From assembly GCA_024277875.1 (NCBI GenBank), contig JAJRUI010000086.1, positions 1 through 39,654 of the forward strand: DNA of 39,654 nucleotides. Reading direction: 5' to 3'. The notes beneath the pieces were generated by a model. That model did not search any database and was not told the origin of the DNA. It saw nothing but the letters and a program-made list of their open reading frames with translations. Source of the DNA: Deferrisomatales bacterium. GTDB taxonomy: Bacteria > Desulfobacterota > Deferrisomatia > Deferrisomatales > Deferrisomataceae. Both the position numbers and the translations under genes were made by a program. Below are positions 1 through 8,547 of this stretch, one piece after another. Positions within the stretch are counted from its first letter, which is position 1, and each line of letters begins with the position of its first letter.

Positions 1-39
1 CCAGCGTTCGTTCTGAGCCAGGATCAAACTCTCCAGTTC
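1..39 (-). rRNA. rrs: 16S ribosomal RNA, 5' end only (partial)
   Basis: The reverse complement of bases 21-32 is AGAGTTTGATCC, the universally conserved start of bacterial 16S rRNA (E. coli position 8 onward, the 27F primer site). It is followed by CTGGCTCAG and GAACGCTGG up to the window edge. Counting back from E. coli position 8 puts the mature 5' end near base 39. The rest of the gene lies outside the window to the left. Two strong promoters sit upstream on the same strand. Confidence 0.95.
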
Positions 40-111
40 ATCCCTCTAACCAGAGTACGCCCGATCCCGCTACGGTCGCTCGCCTTGCTTGCCTAGACCC
101 ATTCGCTATTT

Positions 112-127
112 GGTTTTCAAAGATCAA
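112..127 (-). promoter_or_regulatory. rRNA leader boxA-like antitermination element
   Basis: On the minus strand this reads TTGATCTTTGAAAACC, between the second promoter and the mature 16S 5' end. The GATCTTTGAAAAC core resembles the conserved leader/boxA region found upstream of 16S genes in many bacteria, where NusB-S10 binds nascent RNA for antitermination. The match is by eye only. The leader (about 40-160) is otherwise without genes. Confidence 0.45.
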
Positions 128-163
128 CCCGCCCCCGCGGCTTTCTTCGCGAGGCAAGCGGTG

Positions 164-192
164 ACTATACCGCCCAGAAATGGGCGTGTCAA
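164..192 (-). promoter_or_regulatory. rrn promoter P2 (proximal)
   Basis: On the minus strand: -35 TTGACA (bases 187-192), a 17-bp spacer and -10 TATAGT (164-169). This is a near-perfect sigma70 promoter directed at the 16S gene. The spacer is almost entirely a perfect inverted repeat, CGCCCA-GAAA-TGGGCG on the plus strand (171-186). That is unusual and could be a protein-binding site or a chance event. Confidence 0.85.
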
Positions 193-228
193 CCAGATTT
201 TTTTCGCCCCCCTGAAAAACGGAGCGCC

Positions 229-257
229 TTTATACGCCCGCGCAGGCCGCCTGTCAA
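229..257 (-). promoter_or_regulatory. rrn promoter P1 (distal)
   Basis: On the minus strand: -35 TTGACA (252-257), a 17-bp spacer and -10 TATAAA (229-234), 65 bp upstream of the second promoter. Tandem consensus-like promoters ahead of a leader are the standard arrangement for rRNA operons. The stretch 258-346 between this promoter and the livF stop shows no further gene. A short GGCGC/GCGCC stem right after the livF stop (334-347) lacks a T-run, so it is not a convincing terminator. Confidence 0.85.
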
Positions 258-346
258 CGGCCGAAAGCGTGCCGGGCGACACCGGGGACCAAAAGATATT
301 CAGCAATGATATCCGCATGTTGCAGGCCACTCCGGCGCTGCGGCGC

Positions 347-1054
347 CTAGGTCTCCCCCAGGTACGCCCGCCGCACGGCCTCGTCCCGGGCGAGGTCCCG
401 GGACGGCCCCTGCAGGGTCACGCTCCCCGACTCGAGCACGTACGCCCGGTCGGACACGCCCAGCGCCAGGTTGGCGTTCTGCTCCACCAGCAAGATCGTG
501 GTGCCGCCCCGGCTGATCTGGTCGATGATCTCGAAGATCTTCTCCACAATGATCGGCGCGAGCCCCAGGGACGGCTCGTCCAGCAGGAGCAGCCTGGGCC
601 GGGCCATCAGGGCCCGGCCGATCGCGAGCATCTGCTGCTCGCCTCCCGACAGGGTACCGCCCAGCTGTTTCCGGCGCTCGGCCAGCACCGGGAAGTACCC
701 GTACACCCGCTCCAGATCCTCCCGGATCCCGGCCCGGTCCCGCCGGAGGAACGCCCCCATGTCCAGGTTGTCGGCCACGGTCAGCCGCGGCAGGATCCGT
801 CGCCCCTCGGGTACCTGGCTGATCCCCAGGGCCACGATCCGGTCCGGCTCCATCCGGCTGATGTCCCGCCCTTCGAACAGCACCCTGCCGTCCCTGGGGT
901 GGAGAACCCCGCTGATCGTCATCAGGGTGGTGGACTTTCCCGCCCCGTTCGAACCGATCAGGCACACCACCTCACCGGGCCGGACCTCCAGGGAGACCCC
1001 TTTGAGGGCGTGGATGTGGTCGTAGTAGGAGTGGATCCCGTCCACCTCAAGCAC
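347..1054 (-). CDS. livF: Branched-chain amino-acid ABC transporter ATPase LivF (system 1)
   Basis: One of the two ATPases that energise LivHMGF-type import of leucine, isoleucine and valine, or related substrates, at the inner face of the cytoplasmic membrane. The 235-residue protein has a Walker A motif GSNGAGKST (34-42), the signature LSGGEQQ (135-141) and a Walker B LLLLDEPS. The PEGR and LLVEQN segments are typical of LivF as opposed to LivG. The start is GTG at 1054. It overlaps the livM stop by 8 bp, so translation is probably coupled. It is the last gene of the minus-strand liv operon and reads toward the 16S gene. Confidence 0.95.
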   Translation of the reverse strand: MLEVDGIHSYYDHIHALKGVSLEVRPGEVVCLIGSNGAGKSTTLMTISGVLHPRDGRVLFEGRDISRMEPDRIVALGISQVPEGRRILPRLTVADNLDMGAFLRRDRAGIREDLERVYGYFPVLAERRKQLGGTLSGGEQQMLAIGRALMARPRLLLLDEPSLGLAPIIVEKIFEIIDQISRGGTTILLVEQNANLALGVSDRAYVLESGSVTLQGPSRDLARDEAVRRAYLGET

Positions 1055-2276
1055 CGGCGTCCCCCTCGGCCGCGGCCTCGCCCCGCAGCTCCCGCTTGCG
1101 CCGGCCGGCCGGAATGAGGCCCTCGGGCCGGAACACCATCATCACGGTCATGGCGCCCCCGAACGCGAGCATCCGGTACAGTTCCAGGCCCCGGAACACC
1201 TCGGGCAGCACGATGATCGCGGCCGCCCCCAGGATGATGCCCGGGATCGACCCCATCCCCCCCAGCACCACGATGCACAGCACCAAGGCCGACTCGATGA
1301 ACACGAACGAACTGGGGTTCACGTACCGGACTTTGGCCGCGAAGAACGCTCCGGCCAGGCCGGCGAACACCGCCCCGAGCATGTAGGCGAGCAGCTTCAC
1401 CTTCAGGGTCGGGATGCCGGTCAGTTCGGCCGCGGTCTCGTCCTCCCGGATCGAGATCCACGCCCTCCCGACCCGGGACCGGTCGAGCCGGTGCACCCCG
1501 ACCACGGTGACCACCGCGATCGCCAGGGCCACGAAGTACAGCCACAGCAGGCTCTTCAGGTAGAAGTGGACGAAGGTCACGGCGCCCTCGCCGAACACCG
1601 GGTAGTAGATCCCCGGCGCCTTGATCCCCAGGATCCCGTTGGGCCCCTCGGTCACCGCGTCCCAGTTGTTGAGGACGAGCCGGATGATCTCCCCGAACCC
1701 CAGGGTCACGATCGCCAGGTAGTCCCCCCGCATCTTGAGGGTCGGGTACCCGATCACCGCGCCCGCGCCCGCGCTCACCACGCACCCGATCGGCAGGGCC
1801 AGCCAGAACGGGATCTGGAAGTGGGTGTTCAGGAGGGCGTAGGTGTACGCGCCCACCGCGTAAAACGCGATGTACCCGAGATCCAGGAGGCCGGCCAGGC
1901 CCACCACCACGTTGAGCCCCAGCCCCAGGGTGACGTAGACGAGCACGTTGATCGCCACGTCCCGGGCGTAGTTGTCCGCGAACCACGGGAACACCACGGC
2001 CACCACCCCGAGCGCGGCCCAGCCCCACGCGGCCGGCACGTGGACGCGGGAACGGTGCTGCGCGTGGGCCCGGTCGGGCCGGCGGGCCGACACGGCCCGC
2101 TGCGCCACCACCAGCAGCCCACCCACGGCCAGAACGCCCATCACCTTCCAGATCCGGGTCCATTCGAACGCGAACGTGTCGAACCCGAGGCGGGCGCCCA
2201 GCATCGGCACCAGCAGCACGAATCCCCACGCCAGCACAACGCCCAGTCGGATCAGGTCGGTCGCCATGGTCTTCAC
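1047..2276 (-). CDS. livM: Branched-chain amino-acid ABC transporter permease LivM (system 1)
   Basis: Integral membrane permease of the HAAT family, partner of LivH. The protein has about 409 residues. An extended N-terminal part carries extra hydrophobic segments before the conserved core. The core includes GLGLNVVVGLAGLLDLGY and the cytoplasmic-loop motif RGDYLAIVTLGFGEI that contacts the ATPases. It ends in a short charged, alanine-rich tail. The GTG start at 2276 overlaps the livH stop as GTGA. An in-frame ATG at 2267 is an alternative start. Upstream neighbour livH and downstream livF are both overlapped, so this is one transcription unit. Confidence 0.93.
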   Translation of the reverse strand: MKTMATDLIRLGVVLAWGFVLLVPMLGARLGFDTFAFEWTRIWKVMGVLAVGGLLVVAQRAVSARRPDRAHAQHRSRVHVPAAWGWAALGVVAVVFPWFADNYARDVAINVLVYVTLGLGLNVVVGLAGLLDLGYIAFYAVGAYTYALLNTHFQIPFWLALPIGCVVSAGAGAVIGYPTLKMRGDYLAIVTLGFGEIIRLVLNNWDAVTEGPNGILGIKAPGIYYPVFGEGAVTFVHFYLKSLLWLYFVALAIAVVTVVGVHRLDRSRVGRAWISIREDETAAELTGIPTLKVKLLAYMLGAVFAGLAGAFFAAKVRYVNPSSFVFIESALVLCIVVLGGMGSIPGIILGAAAIIVLPEVFRGLELYRMLAFGGAMTVMMVFRPEGLIPAGRRKRELRGEAAAEGDAGA

Positions 2277-3187
2277 ACCCGGGTGTCGTCCACCTGCTCA
2301 CCCATGATCCCGGTGGGGCGGAAGTAGAGCACGAGGATGAGGATGATGAACGCGAACACGTCTTTGTACTCGCTGGCCAGGTACCCGGCCGCGAAAACCT
2401 CCACGAGCCCGATGATCATGCCGCCGAGCACGGCGCCCGTGAGGTTGCCGATGCCGCCGAGCACGGCCGCTGCAAACGCCTTGATCCCCGGCACGAACCC
2501 CATGTCGAACCGCACCGACCCGTAATACAGCCCCACCATCACCCCGGCGGCCGCGGCCAGGATCGCGCCGATCACGAACGTGATCGTGATCGTCCGGTTG
2601 GCGTTGATCCCCAGCAGCGCGCTCATGGTCCGGTCCTGGGCCGTGGACCGCATCGCCTTGCCCAGGCGGGTGCGGTTGACGAACAGGTTCAGGGCCACCA
2701 TCAGCACCACCGCGCCGGCCACGATGTAGACCTGGATGTAGCTGACCACGGCACCGCCCACGGTGAACTGGCCGGTGGCGTACAACTGGGTGGGGTACGC
2801 CTTGTCGTACACCCCCTGGCACAGCATCATCCCGTTGGAGAAGAAGATCGACATCCCCAGGGCCGACAGCAACAGGGCCAGCCGGGACGCCTTGCGCAAC
2901 GGGCGGTACGCGACCCGCTCCAGGGCGACGGCAAGGAACGCGCAGTACGCCATGGCCAGCAGAAACGCCAGGGCCAGCCCGAGCACCGGGTGGCTCTCGA
3001 GCACCCCGCGGGAGTTGAGCAGCGACAGGGTGATCACCCCGATGTACCCCCCCGCTGCGAAGATCTCGCCGTGGGCGAAGTTGATCAGCTGGATGATCCC
3101 GTACACCATGGTGTAGCCCAGGGCGATCAGCGCGTACACCGAGCCCAGGGTCACCCCGTTGATCAGTTGCTGGATCAGCGTTTCCAT
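2273..3187 (-). CDS. livH: Branched-chain amino-acid ABC transporter permease LivH (system 1)
   Basis: Membrane permease of the HAAT family, 304 residues from ATG at 3187 (METLIQQLINGVTLGS). The reading frame is open further upstream, but the family begins at this point. Diagnostic motifs are ALGYTMVYGIIQLINFAHGE near the N-terminus and the C-terminal GGIGNLTGAVLGG glycine-rich segment. Hydrophobic segments are consistent with about eight membrane spans. It is separated from livK by a 268-bp gap holding a MITE-like element, and its stop overlaps the livM start. Confidence 0.94.
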   Translation of the reverse strand: METLIQQLINGVTLGSVYALIALGYTMVYGIIQLINFAHGEIFAAGGYIGVITLSLLNSRGVLESHPVLGLALAFLLAMAYCAFLAVALERVAYRPLRKASRLALLLSALGMSIFFSNGMMLCQGVYDKAYPTQLYATGQFTVGGAVVSYIQVYIVAGAVVLMVALNLFVNRTRLGKAMRSTAQDRTMSALLGINANRTITITFVIGAILAAAAGVMVGLYYGSVRFDMGFVPGIKAFAAAVLGGIGNLTGAVLGGMIIGLVEVFAAGYLASEYKDVFAFIILILVLYFRPTGIMGEQVDDTRV

Positions 3188-3247
3188 CGGCCGTCCCGGA
3201 AGACCCCCGGCCCGGGACGCCCCGGGCCGGGGAGAGGCTCGCGCTAA

Positions 3248-3396
3248 CAGACTGCTGAAAACCCCGTCCATGGGTTTTTCAGCCACGACCTCTCGGGGAC
3301 GGCCCCATCGAGGTCTTTCAAATCACTCGGGTTCCAACCCTCGTGAGTTGGCGTCCCCTCCGTGGGGCGCGCGCAGGCCGCTTTTTCAGCAGCCTG
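3248..3396. repeat. MITE-like element with terminal inverted repeats
   Basis: The ends are inverted repeats: CAGACTGCTGAAAA (3248-3261) and TTTTCAGCAGCCTG (3383-3396), 13 of 14 bases matching. The 149-bp body has no coding capacity but is a chain of smaller inverted repeats. These include GCTGAAAACCC/GGGTTTTTCAGC (3254-3283), GACCTC/GAGGTC (about 3287-3315) and CCAAC/GTTGG (about 3331-3348). This looks like a small non-autonomous mobile element. Its position between livK and livH means its hairpins lie in the liv transcript, where they could stop or stabilise part of the RNA. No second copy was seen in this window. Confidence 0.6.
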
Positions 3397-3402
3397 CCAA
3401 GC

Positions 3403-3421
3403 GGCTGCCCAGGAGGCAGCC
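3403..3421 (-). terminator. GC hairpin downstream of livK (possible attenuator)
   Basis: GGCTGCC (3403-3409) pairs with GGCAGCC (3415-3421) across a 5-nt loop, about 35 bp downstream of the livK stop on the minus strand. There is no T-tract, so intrinsic termination is doubtful. With the adjacent MITE-like hairpins it may lower expression of livHMF relative to livK, as is common for binding-protein operons. Confidence 0.35.
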
Positions 3422-3455
3422 CGCCGCACCCCGCGAGAGGGGCGCCCGCGTTCGA

Positions 3456-4589
3456 TCAGTACCGCTTGCCGGTCTCCGGGTCCCAGTACGGCACGAACTT
3501 GCCGTCCTTCACCACCAGCACCTTGTAGGTGGAGCCCGAGTCGCCCTTCTCGTCGAACTGGATGTACTTGGACGCGCCCTGCATCCGGGTCGCCCGGATC
3601 GCCTCGGCCAGCTTTCCGGGGTCGTCGGCCCCTACCCTGGCCACCGCGCCCAGGAGGATGTTGGCCGCGTCGTACGCGTAGGCCGAGTAGGAGCCGGGCT
3701 TGCCGTACTTGGCCGAGTACGCCTTGATGAACGCGGCCACCTCGGGGATGTCCTCGGACGGGGGCTGGCCGAACGTGAAGAACGTGCCCTCGCCGGCGTC
3801 TTTGGCGATGGTCAGGTAGTTGGGGTGGTACACCGCGTCCTCGGACATGAGAGCGGCCTTCAGGCCCAGGCGCCGGGCCTGGATCGCCATCAGGTTGCCC
3901 TCGGGGTTGTATAGGCTCATGTACAGCACGTCCGGCCGGGTGGCCTTGATCTTGGTGAGCACCCCGGAGAAGTCCTTGTCCCCCTGGTTCACGTGCTCGT
4001 GGGCCACGAACTCCAGCTTGCCCTTGCCGAACTTCTTGATGTTCTTGGCCAGCCCCGCGGTGTAGGTGGTCTTGTCGTCCACGATGGCCACCCGCTTGGC
4101 CTTGAGTTCCCGGGACAGAAACTCCACCACCACCTTGGCCTGGTCGTCGTCCCGGCCGCACGCCCGGAACATCAGCTTGTGGCCGCGCTCGGTCACCTTC
4201 TCGTTGGTGGACGCCGGGGTGATCATCACCACGTCGCCCTCCATCAGCACCTCGGAGGCCGGCAGGGTGGCCGACGAGCAATACGCCCCGATCACGCCCA
4301 CCACGCCCAGGTTCACGAGCTTGTTGGCCGCGGACACGGCCTGCTTGCCGTCACAGCCCGAGTCCTGGGGCAGGTACTCGATCTCGTCGTAGCCGGGCAC
4401 GCCGCCTTTGGCCTCCCACTGGGCGATCGCGATCTCCACGCCCTGTTTGATGTCGTTGCCGTCGGCCGCGTACTGGCCGGTCAGGGGGCTCAGAGAGCCG
4501 ATCTTCAGGGTCTTTGCAGCGGCCCACCCCGGCAGGGCGGCCAGCGCGGCCACCACGACCCACACCGTCCACTTCGCAAAACCTCTCAT
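3456..4589 (-). CDS. livK: Branched-chain amino-acid ABC transporter substrate-binding protein LivK (system 1)
   Basis: Periplasmic receptor delivering substrate to LivHMGF. The 377 residues start with a signal peptide (MRGFAKW, a hydrophobic stretch, cleavage near AAA-KT at about residue 25). The mature start KTLKIGSLSPLTGQYAADG is typical of the Leu/Ile/Val-binding family (periplasmic-binding fold type I). The start is ATG 4589 with an AAGGAG ribosome site (4594-4599 complement). Cysteines occur in SGCDGK, AYCSS and RACGRD and may form disulfides. The ligand cannot be told from sequence: this family also binds other amino acids, amides and aromatic acids. Confidence 0.93.
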   Translation of the reverse strand: MRGFAKWTVWVVVAALAALPGWAAAKTLKIGSLSPLTGQYAADGNDIKQGVEIAIAQWEAKGGVPGYDEIEYLPQDSGCDGKQAVSAANKLVNLGVVGVIGAYCSSATLPASEVLMEGDVVMITPASTNEKVTERGHKLMFRACGRDDDQAKVVVEFLSRELKAKRVAIVDDKTTYTAGLAKNIKKFGKGKLEFVAHEHVNQGDKDFSGVLTKIKATRPDVLYMSLYNPEGNLMAIQARRLGLKAALMSEDAVYHPNYLTIAKDAGEGTFFTFGQPPSEDIPEVAAFIKAYSAKYGKPGSYSAYAYDAANILLGAVARVGADDPGKLAEAIRATRMQGASKYIQFDEKGDSGSTYKVLVVKDGKFVPYWDPETGKRY

Positions 4590-4701
4590 GTCCGCTCCTT
4601 TCCCCTCGACGCGGAGGGTTTCCCACGACCGCGGTCCCCGGTCGGGCAGCCGGCGGTCTTCGAAAGCCGCTGGCAGCGGCGAAACGCGACGGGCCCGGCG
4701 G

Positions 4702-5493
4702 TCACGGCCCGGCGACCTGCGTCCGGGCTCCCCTCCCGCCGGTTCCCAGGTACGCCCGGATCACCTCGGGGTGGCGCTGGATCTCGGCGGGTTCTCCCTC
4801 GGCGATCTTGCGTCCCGACTCGAGCACCACCACCCGGTGGCACAGCCCCATGACCACCTTCATGTCGTGCTCCACCAGGAGCACGTTGATCCCCCGGTCC
4901 AGGATCGACCGGATCAGGTCCATCAGCTCCCGGCTCTCCTGGGGGTTCATCCCCGCGGCAGGCTCGTCCAGGAGCAACGTCCGGGGTTCCGTGGCCAGGG
5001 CCCGGGCGATCTCGAGCCGGCGCTGGAGCCCGTAGGGAAGGTTGCCGGCGATCTCGTCCCGCTTGTGGTACAGGCCCAGGAACGAGAGCACCTCCCCGGC
5101 GCGTTCCGCCGACTCCCGCTCCTCCCGGCGCTGGGCCGCGGTGCGCAGCAGCGCGCCCACCACCCCCACCCGGGTCCGGCAGTGGCGGCCGGCCAGCACG
5201 TTTTCCAGCACGGTCATGGCCTTGAACAGCCGGATGTTCTGGAACGTCCGCACCACCCCGGCGGCCACGATCTGGTGGGGCAGCAGCCGGTGCAGGGCCC
5301 GGCCGTCGTAGGTGATCGCGCCGCCGTGGGGCCGGTACACCCCGGTGATCAGGTTGAACACCGTGGTCTTGCCCGCGCCGTTGGGTCCGATCAGGCCGAG
5401 GATCTCCCCGGGCTCGAGCGCGAAGCTCAGGCCGTCCACGGCGCGCAGGCCGCCGAAACGGATGCCGATGTCGGTCAGGTTCAGTTCGGGCAA
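4702..5493 (-). CDS. livG: Branched-chain amino-acid ABC transporter ATPase LivG (system 1)
   Basis: Second ATPase of the liv importer. It has Walker [10 protein letters not shown], the conserved [11 protein letters not shown] segment, a signature region reading [15 protein letters not shown] (the usual LivG variant), Walker [13 protein letters not shown] and the LLVEHDM switch region. The start is uncertain. The frame stays open to 5613, but family similarity begins at about [12 protein letters not shown]. The TTG at 5493 gives 263 residues, the normal LivG length. TTG 5613 and GTG about 5592 are alternatives, and none has a convincing ribosome site. Unusually, livG comes first in the operon, 112 bp ahead of livK. 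Confidence 0.88.
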   Translation of the reverse strand: MPELNLTDIGIRFGGLRAVDGLSFALEPGEILGLIGPNGAGKTTVFNLITGVYRPHGGAITYDGRALHRLLPHQIVAAGVVRTFQNIRLFKAMTVLENVLAGRHCRTRVGVVGALLRTAAQRREERESAERAGEVLSFLGLYHKRDEIAGNLPYGLQRRLEIARALATEPRTLLLDEPAAGMNPQESRELMDLIRSILDRGINVLLVEHDMKVVMGLCHRVVVLESGRKIAEGEPAEIQRHPEVIRAYLGTGGRGARTQVAGP

Positions 5494-5638
5494 ACGAGTC
5501 CGGTCCGTTTTCGTGACAGATGGGTCGGTCCAGGCGCGAACGGGACCAGGGAACTCCCGTCCAGGGCGCTGGAGCAGGCGGCTGCCCCCCACCCGCCCGT
5601 TTCGGGGCGCCAAACATACCGGCGCGACGGTGCAGGCG

Positions 5639-6589
5639 TCAACCGCGCCCCTGCCCCCCTGCTCCTTCCCGGAGCGCGGCCGGGGCCAGCCGGTCGTGCT
5701 CCCGCTGCCGCTGCAGCCACACCACCGCGGCCAGCACCAGCGCCCCGCCCACGAGTTGCCACCCCTCCAGTTGCTCCCCCAGCCACAGGTACGCGAACAC
5801 CGCGGCCAGCACCGGTTCGGCCGTGGCCACGATCGTGGCCCGGGTGGCCCGCAGGTGCTCTACCCCGTACGCGAACAGGCCGAACGGGACCAGGGTCCCG
5901 AAACTGGCCGAGTACGCCACCAGCGTCCAGGACCGGGTGTCCCAGCCCAGGCTGAGCAGGCGGGCCGGCCCCAGGGCCGCGGTCCAGGTCGCCGCAGCCC
6001 CCACCAGGGCGTAGCACAGCACGGTCCACGGCGGGTAGGACCGCAGGCCGTACTCCGAGTACACGCAGTAGAACGCGAACGACACCGCAGCGGCCAACCC
6101 CCACGCGACCCCCCAGCGGTTGAGGCCGGCCAGCTCCACGTTGTAGCCTCCCACCACCAGGTAGCTCCCGGCCACGGCAAGGGCCAGGGCGCCCACCTTG
6201 GCCGCGCCCAGGCGCTCGCCCATGAACCGCCACGCGTACACCGCGATGAAGACGGGTGCCAGGTACTGGAGCAGGATCGCGGCGGCCGTGGGGATCCGCG
6301 CGATCGCGCCCAGGTAGCACGCGTTGACCGCGGCCAGCCCCACCGAACCGAGCACCCCGAACCGGGCCAGGTCCCGGATCCGGATGCGCAGGGCCTCCGG
6401 CCTGCGCGCCGCGAGCCACGCCACCGCCAGGAGCGCGCCGAACGTGACCCGCCCCTGGGCCAGGGCGAACGGCGACACCCCGGCGTTCATCAGGTACTTG
6501 GACACGACCCCGTTGGACGCCCACAGCGCGGCGGCCGCGAGGCACGCGATCGTACCGCGCACCGGAGAGGTCGGAGGAGCAGCGGACAT
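5639..6589 (-). CDS. EamA/DMT-family transporter
   Basis: Drug/metabolite transporter superfamily protein with two EamA repeats and about ten hydrophobic segments. The 316 residues begin at ATG 6589 ([12 protein letters not shown]). Motifs include [17 protein letters not shown] in the first repeat and [19 protein letters not shown] in the second, the latter a typical EamA signature. Such proteins usually export amino acids or other metabolites, and the substrate cannot be assigned. It lies between livG and a divergently transcribed second EamA gene. A longer in-frame start at 6619 exists but lacks family support. Confidence 0.88.
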   Translation of the reverse strand: MSAAPPTSPVRGTIACLAAAALWASNGVVSKYLMNAGVSPFALAQGRVTFGALLAVAWLAARRPEALRIRIRDLARFGVLGSVGLAAVNACYLGAIARIPTAAAILLQYLAPVFIAVYAWRFMGERLGAAKVGALALAVAGSYLVVGGYNVELAGLNRWGVAWGLAAAVSFAFYCVYSEYGLRSYPPWTVLCYALVGAAATWTAALGPARLLSLGWDTRSWTLVAYSASFGTLVPFGLFAYGVEHLRATRATIVATAEPVLAAVFAYLWLGEQLEGWQLVGGALVLAAVVWLQRQREHDRLAPAALREGAGGQGRG

Positions 6590-6694
6590 GGGACCCCGGG
6601 AAAGGCGCGCCCCTGGCACGGGGCGGGCGAGGTGGACGGACGACAGGCGCCCCGTTGTAGCGGCCCGGGGCCCGGCGGGTCAAGGGAGGCCGCG

Positions 6695-7570
6695 ATGAGC
6701 CGGAGGCGGCTGCCTGGCCCGGCGCTGGTGCTCGGGGTCGGCGTCGCGGCCCTGTCCACGGCGTCCCTGTGGGTCCGGTTGTGCGACGCGCCGAGCCTGG
6801 TGATCGCGGCCTACCGGCTGGCCCTGGCCTCGGCCGTGCTCGTGCCCGTGGAACTGGCCCGGTCCAGGGGAAACGCGCCCCAGCTTCGGGACCTTGGCTG
6901 GTGCGCCCTGTCCGGCGCGTTCCTGGCCGTGCACTTCGCCACCTGGATCTCGAGCCTCGCGTACACCTCGGTCGCGGTCTCGTCGGTGCTGGTAAACACG
7001 ACCCCCCTGTTCGTGGCCGCCCTGTCCTGGGCCGTGCTGGGTGAGCGTCCGGAGCGGCGCACGGCGTGGGGCGCGGCCGTGGCCACGGCCGGGGCCGGGG
7101 TGATCGGCTGGGGGAGCGGGACCCCGGCCAGCGGCTCCCTGGCCGGTGCCGCGCTGGCCCTGGCCGGAGCAGCCGCCATGTCGGCCTACCTGGTCCTCGG
7201 CCGCCGGGTCGGCCCGGGGCTGGGCACCCGCACCTATGTCACCTGGACATACGGGTCGGCCGCGGTCCTGCTGGTGGCCGCTGCGACCGTGGCAGGCCTC
7301 CCCCCGGGCCCGTACCCGCGCGCCACCTACGGGTACCTGCTGCTCCTGGCCCTGGTGCCCCAACTGGTGGGCCACACCGCGATCAACTGGGCCCTGGGCC
7401 GGATGGGTGCGGCCACCGTGGCCGTGGTGGTCCTGGGCGAGCCGGTGGGGGCCACCGCCCTGGCCGCCTTGTTCCTGGGGGAGACCCCTTCTACGGCGGT
7501 CGTGGCCGGCGGGGGGCTCGTGCTGGCGGGCATCTGGCTGGCCGCCGGTCGCCGGCCCGGCCGGCCGTGA
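6695..7570 (+). CDS. EamA/DMT-family transporter (divergent partner)
   Basis: Second EamA-type permease, 291 residues. It starts at ATG 6695 after a good AGGGAGG ribosome site (spacing about 5). It is hydrophobic throughout. The repeats are recognisable by [23 protein letters not shown] in repeat one (about residues 90-115) and [20 protein letters not shown] in repeat two. The reading frame continues far upstream, but that part is a high-GC artefact. It is divergent from the other EamA gene (105-bp gap), and its stop is 13 bp from the convergent pilD stop. The two may be export partners or unrelated paralogues. Confidence 0.88.
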   Translation: MSRRRLPGPALVLGVGVAALSTASLWVRLCDAPSLVIAAYRLALASAVLVPVELARSRGNAPQLRDLGWCALSGAFLAVHFATWISSLAYTSVAVSSVLVNTTPLFVAALSWAVLGERPERRTAWGAAVATAGAGVIGWGSGTPASGSLAGAALALAGAAAMSAYLVLGRRVGPGLGTRTYVTWTYGSAAVLLVAAATVAGLPPGPYPRATYGYLLLLALVPQLVGHTAINWALGRMGAATVAVVVLGEPVGATALAALFLGETPSTAVVAGGGLVLAGIWLAAGRRPGRP

Positions 7571-7583
7571 TCCGGGACAGCGG

Positions 7584-8369
7584 CTAGGGCAGGAGCCCGA
7601 AGTACCACCGGACCAATTCGGGCCCGAAGAACAGGTACACCACGGCGCCCAGCGCGAGGAACGGGCCGAACGGCACCTCGAACCGCAGGTCCCTGCCCCC
7701 CATGGCGATGGCGGCCAGGCCCACGACCGAACCGGTCACCGACGACACGAACACCGTGAACAGCACGGCCTGCCACCCCAGGAACGCGCCGATCGCGGCC
7801 AGCAACTTCACGTCCCCGAACCCCATCCCCTCCCGGCCGGTCACCGCCTCGTACCCGTAGGCCACCGCGGCCAGGATGCCGCCGCCGGCCGCGGCGCCCA
7901 CCAGGCTGTCCTTCCACCCCAGCGGCAGCAGAAACGACGCGGCCATGCCCAGGACCACCCCGCCCAGGCTCAGGGAGTCGGGGATGATCTTGTGGTCCAG
8001 GTCGATGAACGTGACCGCGACCAGGCCGGCCAGGAACACGAAGTACACGCCGAACGCGAGGGCCGACTCGGCCCGGGCCCACCACCCGGCGGCCAGCACG
8101 GCGGTGAGGGCCTCCACCAGCGGGTACCGGGGGGAGATCGGCTCCCGGCAGTCCCGGCACCGGCCGCCCAGCAGCAGCCACCCGATCACCGGCAGGTTGT
8201 GGTGGGGCCGCACCCGGGCGCCGCACCGGGGGCAGTGGCTCGGGGGGTGGACCAGGGACTGGCCCAGGGGCAGGCGGTGGATCACCACGTTCAGGAAGCT
8301 GCCCACCACCGCGCCCAGGGCCCCGGCCCCGGAGATCCCGATCCATTCCGGCACACCCTGCACCGTCAT
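7584..8369 (-). CDS. pilD: Prepilin peptidase / N-methyltransferase PilD (GspO)
   Basis: Bifunctional membrane aspartyl protease that cleaves type IV pilin and type II secretion pseudopilin leaders and methylates the new N-terminus. The 261 residues start at ATG 8369 behind a GGAGGAAG ribosome site. The frame is open to 8420 but the family starts here. Seen features: two zinc-finger-like CxxC pairs (C46/C49 and C71/C74), the first catalytic Asp region FIDLDHKIIPD, and the second in GMGFGDVK (the GxGD motif). About eight hydrophobic segments follow. No pilin, pilB/pilC or gsp gene is nearby, so it acts on substrates encoded elsewhere. Confidence 0.95.
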   Translation of the reverse strand: MTVQGVPEWIGISGAGALGAVVGSFLNVVIHRLPLGQSLVHPPSHCPRCGARVRPHHNLPVIGWLLLGGRCRDCREPISPRYPLVEALTAVLAAGWWARAESALAFGVYFVFLAGLVAVTFIDLDHKIIPDSLSLGGVVLGMAASFLLPLGWKDSLVGAAAGGGILAAVAYGYEAVTGREGMGFGDVKLLAAIGAFLGWQAVLFTVFVSSVTGSVVGLAAIAMGGRDLRFEVPFGPFLALGAVVYLFFGPELVRWYFGLLP

Positions 8370-8466
8370 CTGTCGCTTCCTCCCCTCCCGGTCCGCTGCA
8401 CCGGGCCGGTTCGTCTCCATACCACACGCCCGGGGGCACCGCGCAACCCGCCGGGCCGGAAGGGCA

Positions 8467-8496
8467 TTGACACCCTGTCGGCCGCCCCACTATCTT
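8467..8496 (+). promoter_or_regulatory. Promoter of the tolQ operon
   Basis: TTGACA (8467-8472), an 18-bp spacer and TATCTT (8491-8496), 51 bp before the tolQ GTG. It is a good sigma70-type match in a very GC-rich background. The remaining divergent space 8370-8547 shows no gene. A possible minus-strand promoter for pilD (GCGCAA complement near 8441 and TCCATA near 8416) is too weak to call. Confidence 0.65.
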
Positions 8497-8547
8497 CGAC
8501 CCCGCTGGTCCGTTGCGGTTTCACCCCCTCCGCGGAGAACCCATCCC

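Noticed and set aside
334-347. Intrinsic terminator after livF1
   Set aside because: The stem is only 5 bp and no T-run follows.
3244-4281. Alternative minus-strand frame overlapping livK1
   Set aside because: It is composed mostly of Gly/Arg/Pro residues and is an out-of-frame shadow of livK.
5494-5613. N-terminal extension of livG1 to 5613
   Set aside because: The added 40 residues have no family similarity or ribosome site; LivG proteins are normally about 255-265 residues.
8416-8446. Minus-strand promoter for pilD
   Set aside because: The -35 and -10 candidates match poorly and the spacer is 19 bp.
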